Shown piece after piece: positions 8,357 through 15,832 of a stretch of 64,000 bases of DNA (position 1 is its first letter; every line of letters begins with the position of its first letter). The DNA is from Bizionia saleffrena (GTDB lineage: Bacteria; Bacteroidota; Bacteroidia; Flavobacteriales; Flavobacteriaceae): NCBI RefSeq assembly GCF_008086175.1, contig NZ_VSKM01000008.1, positions 124,001 through 188,000 on the forward strand, given 5' to 3'. The position numbers and the translations under genes are program-made. The notes under the pieces were generated by a model that did not search any database, was not told where the DNA came from, and saw nothing but the letters and a program-made list of their open reading frames with translations.

Positions 8357-9761
8357 GGAAAAAAACATACAGATAATAGGCGCAGGACTTTGTGGTTCTT
8401 TATTAGCTTTACGATTAGGTCAACGTGGTTACAACGTTACCGTTTTCGAAAAACGCCCCGACTTACGAAAAGTAGATATTTCTGCTGGACGTTCTATAAA
8501 CCTAGCGCTTTCAGATCGCGGTTTTGCAGCAATAGATTTGGTAGGCATTCAAGATAAAGTACAACCATTTTGTATTCCTATGAATGGACGTATGCTTCAT
8601 GATACAGAAGGTAACACCGTTTTGGCACCATACAGTGGACGCGAACACGAGTACATTAACTCTATTTCTCGTGGTGATTTAAATAGTTTATTATTGGATG
8701 AAGCGGAAGCGTTACCGAACGTTACCTTACATTTTAATTACGACTGTCGTTCTGTGGATTTCGAAAATGCAACGTCACATTTTTATAATTACGAAACTAA
8801 AAAAGAATCGTCCCAATCCGCAGATGTTATTTTTGGTACCGATGGCGCAGGATCTGCCCTTAGAAAAAATTACTATCTAGAAAATAAGTTTTTATTTAGT
8901 TTTTCGCAAGATTATTTAACGCACGGTTATAAAGAATTAAGCATTTTACCAGCCGAAAATAACGGCTATAAAGCCTATAAAAATGCATTGCATATTTGGG
9001 GGCGTGGCGATTTTATGCTTATCGCATTACCAAATTTAGATGGTAGTTTTACTGTTACTCTATTTTTAAGCTACGCGGAAGGGGACTACAACTTTAATAA
9101 CTTAACCACTAAAGAGCGTGTTTTAGAATTCTTTGAAAAATATTTTAAAGATGCTCTAGAATTAATGCCGAACCTCATCGATGACTTTTTCGAAAACCCG
9201 ACAGCTCCACTAGGCACTGTTAAATGTTCACCTTGGCATTATAAAGGAAAAACAATTTTATTAGGCGATGCCGCGCATGCTATTGTTCCGTTTTACGGAC
9301 AAGGTATGAACGCGTCTTTTGAAGATGTTGTAGAATTTGATAAATTTTTAGATCTAGATTTCACCACTTGGGAACGTGTTTTTGAAGCTTTCGAGAAATC
9401 GAGAAAACAAGATACCGATGCTATTGCCGATTTAGCTATAGACAACTTTCACGAAATGAAAGGTCACGTCAATCACACAGATTTTAGAGAAAAAAGAAGT
9501 TTGGAAATGGCTTTCGAAAAACAATTCCCTAACGACTATTCTTCAAAATATTCTTTAGTGACTTTCAATGAAAAAATAGGATATCGTGAAGCGATGTTAA
9601 GAGGTCGCGCACAAGACAAAGCAATTTTAAATATGCTTGCGGATAAGGTCATAAAAACACCCTTAGATTTATCGCCTGATACTCTTAAACAAACTTTACA
9701 AAACGTACAAAAAGAAACCAATAACATTCTAGAAGACGATAGAGTTGCTGGTTTAAAATAA
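8349..9761 (+). CDS. kmo: kynurenine 3-monooxygenase
   Basis: FAD-dependent hydroxylase making 3-hydroxykynurenine from kynurenine with NADPH and O2. 470 residues. The N-terminal dinucleotide-binding motif IGAGLCGSLLA is followed by the acidic end VFEKR, and the second FAD motif LLGDAAHAIVPFYGQGMNA is present. Start ATG is inside the end of kynU, an 8-base overlap. The order kynU-kmo and the downstream 3-hydroxyanthranilate dioxygenase fix the pathway assignment. The C-terminus may associate with the membrane as in the family, but this is not obvious here. Confidence 0.95.
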   Translation: MIKEKNIQIIGAGLCGSLLALRLGQRGYNVTVFEKRPDLRKVDISAGRSINLALSDRGFAAIDLVGIQDKVQPFCIPMNGRMLHDTEGNTVLAPYSGREHEYINSISRGDLNSLLLDEAEALPNVTLHFNYDCRSVDFENATSHFYNYETKKESSQSADVIFGTDGAGSALRKNYYLENKFLFSFSQDYLTHGYKELSILPAENNGYKAYKNALHIWGRGDFMLIALPNLDGSFTVTLFLSYAEGDYNFNNLTTKERVLEFFEKYFKDALELMPNLIDDFFENPTAPLGTVKCSPWHYKGKTILLGDAAHAIVPFYGQGMNASFEDVVEFDKFLDLDFTTWERVFEAFEKSRKQDTDAIADLAIDNFHEMKGHVNHTDFREKRSLEMAFEKQFPNDYSSKYSLVTFNEKIGYREAMLRGRAQDKAILNMLADKVIKTPLDLSPDTLKQTLQNVQKETNNILEDDRVAGLK

Positions 9762-9767
9762 TATATA

Positions 9768-10211
9768 ATGAAAGATCAACACACAGAAGCTTCAGCTTCA
9801 AACGAGACAAAAATAGTAACACCAAGAGGTGCTTATCCGCACACAAAACGCGTAGGCGATTTCATATTTGTTTCTGGTACCAGTTCTCGCCGAGCAGATA
9901 ATACAATCGCTGGTGTAGATATTATTGACGAAATGGGCACTAAACACTTAAATGCCGAAGTACAAACGCGTGAGGTTATAAAAAACATAGAGAAGAACTT
10001 AGCGAAAGAAGGAGCAACATTAAAAGATGTTGTCGATGTCACCTCCTTTCTTGTTAATATGAATGACTTTGCAGGTTATAATAAAGCGTACGGAGCGTTT
10101 TTTAACAAAGAAGACGGCCCAACAAGAACCACAGTTGCTGTACATCAATTACCACATCCAGATTTGGTGGTAGAAATTAAAGTGATGGCTTATAAGAAAA
10201 AAGAATCTTAA
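9768..10211 (+). CDS. RidA-family protein, probable 2-aminomuconate deaminase
   Basis: 147 residues of the YjgF/RidA fold, with the [11 protein letters not shown] strand region, VTSFLVNM and [13 protein letters not shown] near the C-terminus. RidA proteins hydrolyse enamines and imines. In kynurenine and 2-aminophenol degradation a member converts 2-aminomuconate to 4-oxalocrotonate, and its position six bases after kmo supports that specific role. The role is inferred from context; a general enamine deaminase is the alternative. Confidence 0.85.
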   Translation: MKDQHTEASASNETKIVTPRGAYPHTKRVGDFIFVSGTSSRRADNTIAGVDIIDEMGTKHLNAEVQTREVIKNIEKNLAKEGATLKDVVDVTSFLVNMNDFAGYNKAYGAFFNKEDGPTRTTVAVHQLPHPDLVVEIKVMAYKKKES

Positions 10212-10558
10212 GAATTAAATTTTTTAATGAGGGCTTTTTCGGTTCTATAAATAACATAAAAGGATCCCATTATAAAAAATGGAATAGCTAAGGACGGCCC
10301 TGTTACTTCACCGAGGTTTATAAACAAACCTATACACCCTAAAATAAATAGTAATAGGTCATATTTAATAAATAATTTTCCAGAATACAAATGAGCAAAG
10401 TCCCAATGCAGTTGACTTTTCATTGGGTTCTATGTGATAAAGCCGTAAAACCAATTCACTGATTGTGGTGTGTATTTTTTAAACCAATATCCGGTAAGAA
10501 ACGTGAAAAATGAAAAACCAAATAGGATTATAGAAAAAAGATTTTCTGGTGTAATCAT
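10208..10558 (-). pseudogene. SdpI-family membrane protein interrupted by an in-frame TAG
   Basis: The 71-residue frame beginning at 10423 is only the C-terminal part. Upstream in the same frame an ATG at 10558 opens 42 codons (MITPENLFSI...WFYGFIT) that end in TAG at 10432-10430, and the homologous text resumes at once with NPMKSQLHWDFA. Together they make about 116 residues with three hydrophobic segments and the WFYG-x-x-T / MKS-x-x-x-WDFAH-x-YSGK signature of SdpI/YhfL-like proteins. So this is one gene with a single nonsense codon and no frameshift. It lies on the opposite strand inside the kynurenine cluster, with its stop overlapping that of the RidA gene. Readthrough or a sequencing error cannot be excluded. 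Confidence 0.7.
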
Positions 10559-10634
10559 AAAGGCTGTTTAAAAGAAAGCTAAAGGATTAAAATAATATAT
10601 TTCAATAAATATTTAGATATAAATCATAATTTTA

Positions 10635-12074
10635 ATGACTATACAAAACTACATCAACGGGCAATTTCAAGATCCTTTAGAAAATAATTGGATCGATAAC
10701 TATTCTCCTGCAAATGGTGAAATATACGGTAAAATACCGAGTTCCACAACAACCGATGTTGACGCAGCTTATACGGCCGCAAAACAAGCATTCCCTAGTT
10801 GGTCTAAAACCACTTTAGAAACCCGCAGTCGTATTCTTATTAAAATTTCAGAATTATTAGAAGCCCATATTCAACGGTTCGCAGCAGCCGAAAGCAAAGA
10901 CAATGGCAAACCCATTAGTCTTGCTAAGGCTGTAGATATTCCTAGAGCAGCGAGCAATTTTCGTTTCTTCGGAAACGCTATCACCCAGTTCGCTAGCGAA
11001 AGTCACGAAAGTGTTGGCCAAGGCGCCGTAAACTATACGCTACGCCAACCTATTGGAGTTGTGGGCTGTATTTCACCATGGAATTTACCCTTGTATTTAT
11101 TTACGTGGAAGATCGCTCCAGCCATTGCTGCAGGAAATTGTGTTGTAGCCAAACCTAGTGAGGTTACACCAATGACCGCTTATTTACTGGGAGAGATCTG
11201 TAACGAAGCTGGGCTACCAAAAGGTGTTTTAAATATTGTGCATGGCTTAGGTACTTCCACAGGTCAAGCTATTGTAGAACATAAAGATATTAAAGCGATC
11301 TCATTTACAGGCGGCACAGAAACTGGTGCTCACATTGCGAGAGTAGCTGCCCCGATGTTTAAAAAACTATCTTTAGAATTAGGCGGGAAAAACCCAAATA
11401 TCATTTTTGCAGATTGCGATTATAACGATATGCTGAATACAACAGTACGCTCTTCCTTTGCCAATCAAGGACAAATTTGCCTGTGTGGAAGCCGCATCTT
11501 TGTGGAAGCTTCTATTTATGAACAATTTAAAAAAGATTTTGTAGCAAAAGTATCCGCTTTAAAAGTAGGTCACCCGTCTGAGGAGTCAACAAATATCGGT
11601 GCTTTAGTCTCTAAATCGCATTTGGAGAAAGTAATGGGTTATATTGCTATCGCTAAAGAAGAAAATGGTACAATACTTTGTGGTGGTAATAAAGTCACGG
11701 TAAAAGGCTACGAAAACGGCTATTATTTAGAACCTACTGTTATCGAGGTTACTACGGACGACTGCCGTGTCAATCAAGAAGAGATTTTCGGGCCTGTAGT
11801 TACCATTATGCCTTTTACTACTGAAGAGGAGGTTCTTGAAATGGCCAATAAAGTAAAATACGGTTTATCGGCAACACTATGGACCAACAATTTGAAACGC
11901 ACAATGCAATTAAGTAACCAATTACAAGCCGGTATTGTTTGGGTAAACACGTGGATGATGCGCGATTTACGCACGCCTTTTGGTGGTGTAAAAGCAAGTG
12001 GTGTTGGCCGCGAAGGTGGTTTTGAAGCCCTGCGGTTTTTCACCGAAGCGAAGAATGTGTGTATTAAATATTAG
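10635..12074 (+). CDS. aldehyde dehydrogenase, probable 2-aminomuconic 6-semialdehyde dehydrogenase
   Basis: 479-residue NAD(P)-dependent aldehyde dehydrogenase. Motifs include the cofactor segment SPWNLPLYLFTWKIAPA, FTGGTETG, LELGGKNP with the general-base Glu, QGQICLCGSR with the nucleophilic Cys, and EEIFGPVV. By position in a kynurenine cluster with 3-hydroxyanthranilate dioxygenase and an ACMSD-like decarboxylase, the expected substrate is 2-aminomuconate 6-semialdehyde, giving the substrate for the RidA protein. The motifs are seen; the specificity is inferred. The substrate-proofing region alone would not distinguish it from hydroxymuconic semialdehyde dehydrogenase. Confidence 0.88.
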   Translation: MTIQNYINGQFQDPLENNWIDNYSPANGEIYGKIPSSTTTDVDAAYTAAKQAFPSWSKTTLETRSRILIKISELLEAHIQRFAAAESKDNGKPISLAKAVDIPRAASNFRFFGNAITQFASESHESVGQGAVNYTLRQPIGVVGCISPWNLPLYLFTWKIAPAIAAGNCVVAKPSEVTPMTAYLLGEICNEAGLPKGVLNIVHGLGTSTGQAIVEHKDIKAISFTGGTETGAHIARVAAPMFKKLSLELGGKNPNIIFADCDYNDMLNTTVRSSFANQGQICLCGSRIFVEASIYEQFKKDFVAKVSALKVGHPSEESTNIGALVSKSHLEKVMGYIAIAKEENGTILCGGNKVTVKGYENGYYLEPTVIEVTTDDCRVNQEEIFGPVVTIMPFTTEEEVLEMANKVKYGLSATLWTNNLKRTMQLSNQLQAGIVWVNTWMMRDLRTPFGGVKASGVGREGGFEALRFFTEAKNVCIKY

Positions 12075-12101
12075 AAAAATAAATATAAGAAATCAACCCG
12101 G

Positions 12102-12175
12102 TCTCGACTGCGTTGGAACGGTCAACGAAACGAAATTATAATGCATTCAAATTTCACCCTCGAATGCAGTCGAGA
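12102..12175. repeat. imperfect inverted repeat between the aldehyde dehydrogenase and SDR genes
   Basis: TCTCGACTGCGTT at 12102-12114 is matched by AATGCAGTCGAGA at 12163-12175, a 13-base inverted repeat with one mismatch and a 48-base centre. The composition (GC-rich arms) differs from the surrounding AT-rich spacer. It looks like a small intergenic palindromic element rather than a terminator, since no T-run follows. Confidence 0.6.
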
Positions 12176-12207
12176 GGCTACTTTTGAAAAAATAAATTAC
12201 AAAAAAA

Positions 12208-12990
12208 ATGAACTTAAACTTAAATAATAAAAACGCATTGGTTTGCGGAAGCACAGCAGGAATAGGAAAAGCAACGGCTATGGCTTTAGCTGAAGAAGGT
12301 GTAAACGTGACTTTAATTGCGAGAAATGAAGACAAATTGAAAGCTGTTTTAGCCGAATTACCTCAGCATAGAAACCATAGTTATATTGTTGCCGACTTTT
12401 CTAATCCTGAGACCTTAAAAACAAAGGTTTCTGAGTATGTTAAAGCGAATCACGGATTTCATATTTTAGTAAATAATACTGGAGGCCCAAAAGGAGGTCC
12501 CGTATTTTCGGCGGAGTTAGCTGAGTTTGAAAGTGCCTTTACGCAACATTTAAAATGTAACCACGTTTTAGCGCAAGCAGTAGTACCGTTTATGAAAAAA
12601 GAAAGTTACGGTCGTATCGTAAATATTATTTCCACGTCGGTAAAACAACCTTTAGACGGTTTAGGCGTTAGTAACACCATTCGTGGTGCAGTTGCTAGTT
12701 GGAGTAAAACGTTAGCCAATGAGCTTGGTGGTTTTGGCATCACGGTGAATAATGTATTACCGGGCGCTACAGGAACGGAGCGTTTAGAAGAAATTATAAA
12801 AAATAAAGCAGCCAAAACAGGTGTTAGTATTGACGCTGCAAGCAATGCGATGAAAAGTGCTGTGCCTGCAAAACGTTTTGCTAAACCTGAAGAAATTGCC
12901 AATGCGGTTACGTTTTTAACTAGTGAAGCCGCAAGTTATATAAACGGTATTAATCTTCCTGTTGACGGTGGAAGAACAAAATCGTTATAA
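12208..12990 (+). CDS. atypical short-chain dehydrogenase/reductase
   Basis: 260 residues with the SDR Rossmann start (CGSTAGIGKATA), NNTGG in place of NNAG, and the C-terminal LTSEAASYINGINLPVDGG block. The catalytic YxxxK is replaced by Ser155-xxx-Arg159 (SNTIRGAV), so the usual proton-relay pair is missing. Similar SNxxR sequences exist in a side branch of FabG-like SDRs whose chemistry is poorly known. It sits between the aldehyde dehydrogenase and 3-hydroxyanthranilate dioxygenase genes, so a role in the kynurenine route is likely but the reaction is not known. Annotation as 3-oxoacyl-ACP reductase would be unsafe. Confidence 0.85.
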   Translation: MNLNLNNKNALVCGSTAGIGKATAMALAEEGVNVTLIARNEDKLKAVLAELPQHRNHSYIVADFSNPETLKTKVSEYVKANHGFHILVNNTGGPKGGPVFSAELAEFESAFTQHLKCNHVLAQAVVPFMKKESYGRIVNIISTSVKQPLDGLGVSNTIRGAVASWSKTLANELGGFGITVNNVLPGATGTERLEEIIKNKAAKTGVSIDAASNAMKSAVPAKRFAKPEEIANAVTFLTSEAASYINGINLPVDGGRTKSL

Positions 12991-13054
12991 AAGCAACGAC
13001 ATTCTTTTTTTGATGTGTAGAATAATGCTTAATTTTAATATCGAAATCTGCGTT

Positions 13055-13153
13055 AAGGATTGATGCGGCATCCTTTTTATAGACCTTATGCAACTGCAGA
13101 ATGTCTATAAAAAGATATAGCGGAAAGCCTGCCCCGATAGGGAAACGCCCAAA
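13055..13153 (+). repeat. structured intergenic element before the dioxygenase gene
   Basis: Two stem-loops follow one another: AAGGAT/ATCCTT (13055-13060 with 13070-13075), then TTTTTATAGAC/GTCTATAAAAA (13074-13084 with 13103-13113). A GC-richer tail follows, AGATATAGCGGAAAGCC and GGGAAACGCCC. The whole ends 12 bases before the next ATG. From memory, very similar AGATATAGCGGAAAGCC strings recur between genes of Flavobacteriaceae, suggesting a dispersed repeat. It could act as an RNA structure inside the transcript. The type is uncertain. Confidence 0.5.
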
Positions 13154-13164
13154 AATATAAAACC

Positions 13165-13698
13165 ATGAGTAATTTAGTATCGCCTTTAAATTTTAAGGCT
13201 TGGATTGAAGAAAACAGACACCTTTTAAAACCGCCAGTAGGTAATAAAGTAGTGTGGAAGGATGGTGATTTTATTGTAATGGTTGTTGGCGGACCAAACA
13301 GTAGAAAGGATTACCATTATAACGAAACACCCGAGTTTTTCTATCAAGTTGAGGGTGATATGGTGCTTAAAATTATTGATAATGGTACACCAAAAGATGT
13401 GCATATTAAAGAAGGTGATATTTATTTGTTACCTCCAAAAGTACCGCATTCCCCGCAACGAGAAGCCAATACAGTAGGACTCGTTATAGAATACAAGCGC
13501 CCAGAAGGTATGCGCGATGCCTTACTTTGGTTTTGCGAAAATTGTACTACAAAATTATATGAAGAAGATTTTACGGTAGAAAATATTGAAACGGATATGC
13601 CTAAAATTTTCGATAAATATTATAGTGATAAAGACAAGCGTTTGTGTCCAAATTGTGGCGAAACGATGCAACCACCAAAACAAGTAAAAATAGAATAA
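13165..13698 (+). CDS. 3-hydroxyanthranilate 3,4-dioxygenase
   Basis: Ring-cleaving Fe(II) dioxygenase turning 3-hydroxyanthranilate into 2-amino-3-carboxymuconate semialdehyde. 177 residues, the usual bacterial length. The cupin metal ligands appear in YHYNETPEFFYQVEGD (His, Glu) and PHSPQRE (His). The C-terminus has the rubredoxin-like CENC...CPNC pair that binds a second iron in bacterial enzymes. Central enzyme of the cluster; the product is the substrate of the downstream decarboxylase. Confidence 0.95.
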   Translation: MSNLVSPLNFKAWIEENRHLLKPPVGNKVVWKDGDFIVMVVGGPNSRKDYHYNETPEFFYQVEGDMVLKIIDNGTPKDVHIKEGDIYLLPPKVPHSPQREANTVGLVIEYKRPEGMRDALLWFCENCTTKLYEEDFTVENIETDMPKIFDKYYSDKDKRLCPNCGETMQPPKQVKIE

Positions 13699-13802
13699 AT
13701 ACGGTGTTACTTTTTTAAAAACACTACGAAACCAAATACAAATTTACTTTCTGTTTTACAGAAAAAACCATTAAAGATTCCTGACCTCTCAGGACCAGAA
13801 CT

Positions 13803-14888
13803 ATGAAACGTAAACTTAGAATCAACGGCCACTCTCACCTCCTACCTTATCCGGAAGAGATTCCTCAATTTATGAAGGATAAAGAGATTTTTTGGGTAGA
13901 TAATGATCGGAAATTTATGCTTCAAAAAGACTGGAGCCGACCGGTAACAGATTCTAGTTTTTTCTTGGATGAAAAGTTAGCATGGATGGAGCGTTTTAAA
14001 ATTGACCATGCGGTTATTTTAAACTTATCACAATTGTATGGTAATGGTTTGCGTGTTGAAGAAATGAAGCAAGCCTTGCGTTTTCAGAACGATTTTAATG
14101 CTAAAGTACAACGCGAAAACCCGAGTAAATTTACTTGCGGTTTTGTAGTACATCCTGGTTTTGTTCGCGGTGCATGTTGGGAAATTGAGCGTTGTGTGGA
14201 AGAATTAGATATGCGTTTACTATGTTTACCAACCCACTATATGGATACGATTGGAACATGGCGTTGTATTTTTGACGAGGAAAATGAGCCTATTTTTGAA
14301 CTGGCTAACAAGTATAATTTGGCAGTTGAGATCCACCCGTACGATGGTGAGAAATTTATAAAATTAGAAAACACCTCTTGGCGTTTTCACTTGATATGGA
14401 TGTTGGCACAATGTGCTGATGCCTATCACTTTTTAACCTTAAATGGTTATCAGGATAAATTTCCAAATATGAGAACGTGTTTCGCTCACGGTGGACAGTT
14501 GGCACAAATTAATTTAGGCCGCCGTATTCAAGGTTTTGATGGGAGACCCGATTTATTTGAAGGGAAACACCACCCGCGTAAAGCTGTTGGCCATAGAAAC
14601 ATATTCTTCGACACTTTAGTCCACGATACGGGTTCTTTAGAGCTGCTATTAGGTAATCAAGGATCGAAACAAGTTATTATGGGGTTAGACGATCCGTATC
14701 CTTTAGGGGAAATGGAAAGTGCTCAGCAATCGTCTTACCCAGGGAAAATATTAGATTTAGCGATAGAACGCGATATTATTGACCAAACGGATTATGATGC
14801 GATTTGGGAAGACAATGTGGTACGCTGGCTATGCGGTGATGACGAGGCTGAAAAGAAAAAATTAATGGACAGAATTTTAGGTAATTAA
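13803..14888 (+). CDS. amidohydrolase, probable 2-amino-3-carboxymuconate-6-semialdehyde decarboxylase (ACMSD)
   Basis: 361 residues of the metal-dependent amidohydrolase family. The zinc ligands are in GHSHLLPYPEE near the N-terminus, EIHPYDG, CFAHGGQLAQINLGR and MGLDDPYPLGE. ACMSD decarboxylates the product of 3-hydroxyanthranilate dioxygenase, diverting flow away from quinolinate and NAD synthesis towards degradation. Its position 105 bases after that dioxygenase gene makes the assignment strong. The protein is slightly longer than typical bacterial ACMSD. Its stop overlaps the next ATG by one base (TAATG). Confidence 0.9.
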   Translation: MKRKLRINGHSHLLPYPEEIPQFMKDKEIFWVDNDRKFMLQKDWSRPVTDSSFFLDEKLAWMERFKIDHAVILNLSQLYGNGLRVEEMKQALRFQNDFNAKVQRENPSKFTCGFVVHPGFVRGACWEIERCVEELDMRLLCLPTHYMDTIGTWRCIFDEENEPIFELANKYNLAVEIHPYDGEKFIKLENTSWRFHLIWMLAQCADAYHFLTLNGYQDKFPNMRTCFAHGGQLAQINLGRRIQGFDGRPDLFEGKHHPRKAVGHRNIFFDTLVHDTGSLELLLGNQGSKQVIMGLDDPYPLGEMESAQQSSYPGKILDLAIERDIIDQTDYDAIWEDNVVRWLCGDDEAEKKKLMDRILGN

Positions 14889-15529
14889 TGCATTTTATAC
14901 CCGAAAGACTAGATGATTATGTCGTAGCACATTCTGAAAATGAGCCCCTATTATTACAACAATTAACACGGGAAACTTTTCAAAAAATATTACAGCCCCG
15001 AATGTCTAGCGGACCGTATCAAGGGCGTGTGCTCAGTATGATTTCGAAATTAATTAAGCCGAAACACATTCTTGAAATAGGAACGTTTACGGGGTATTCG
15101 ACATTATGTTTAGCCGAAGGACTACACGGTGACGGCACGTTAGACACTATTGATATTAACGAAGAGCTTTTAGATTTTCAAAAAAAGTATTTTGAGGCGT
15201 CTGATTTTGGTTCTCAAATTTTTCAGCATCTAGGCAATGCATTAGATATTATACCCACTTTAGAGAAGACTTTTGATTTGGTTTTTATAGATGCTGATAA
15301 GGACAATTATAGTAACTACTTTCATTTAATCGTTGATAAGTTAAACCCTGGAGGTATTATTTTATCGGATAACGTGTTATGGAGCGGTAAAGTGATTGAA
15401 CCTTTGGATCCTAAAGACAATATGACGAAAGCCGTTTTAGAGTATAATACTTTACTTAAAGAAGACGATCGCGTGGAAACGGTACTGCTACCTATTCGCG
15501 ACGGATTAACGATTAGTAGAAGAAGGTAG
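14888..15529 (+). CDS. class I O-methyltransferase (caffeoyl-CoA OMT-like)
   Basis: 213-residue SAM-dependent O-methyltransferase of the cation-dependent group. The SAM motif is ILEIGTFTGYSTLCLAEG, followed by IDINEELL, the metal site VFIDADKDNYSNYF, and LSDNVLWSGKV. It is translationally coupled to the ACMSD-like gene and closes the kynurenine cluster, so a catechol- or hydroxyanthranilate-like acceptor is possible. The natural substrate is unknown, and no step of the known pathway needs this enzyme. Confidence 0.88.
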   Translation: MHFIPERLDDYVVAHSENEPLLLQQLTRETFQKILQPRMSSGPYQGRVLSMISKLIKPKHILEIGTFTGYSTLCLAEGLHGDGTLDTIDINEELLDFQKKYFEASDFGSQIFQHLGNALDIIPTLEKTFDLVFIDADKDNYSNYFHLIVDKLNPGGIILSDNVLWSGKVIEPLDPKDNMTKAVLEYNTLLKEDDRVETVLLPIRDGLTISRRR

Positions 15530-15832
15530 CCATTATTCGCCGTTAAATAACGCAAGGCCGCTACACTTTTAGAATCAAGAATCCTAACGTGATATGAATT
15601 ATCTAGAAAACAGATTGATTTTAAAAGGAAAGATAACGCGCTAGCTTCTTAAGATAAGAACTTGAAAGCAAAGCGCCTTTAAAAATTAAGTGGCGTCAAT
15701 TCTTTTGGAAGGCGTGTTGAGATTGTATTCTTTTTAATCGCACACTTCTAATTATACACTATAAAAAAAACCTCTTCATTACGGAAGAGGTTTTTTTTTA
15801 TGATTGATTCATTTTTTTTTAAATAGTGTCTC
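15530..15832. other. intergenic region
   Basis: 303 bases between the convergent methyltransferase and protease genes. Apart from the bidirectional terminator at 15763-15799 I see no coding frame, RNA gene or repeat. Confidence 0.6.
15763..15799. terminator. bidirectional rho-independent terminator
   Basis: An A-run, the stem CCTCTTC/GAAGAGG with a short loop, then a T-run. It serves both the kynurenine cluster and the convergent protease gene. Confidence 0.9.
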
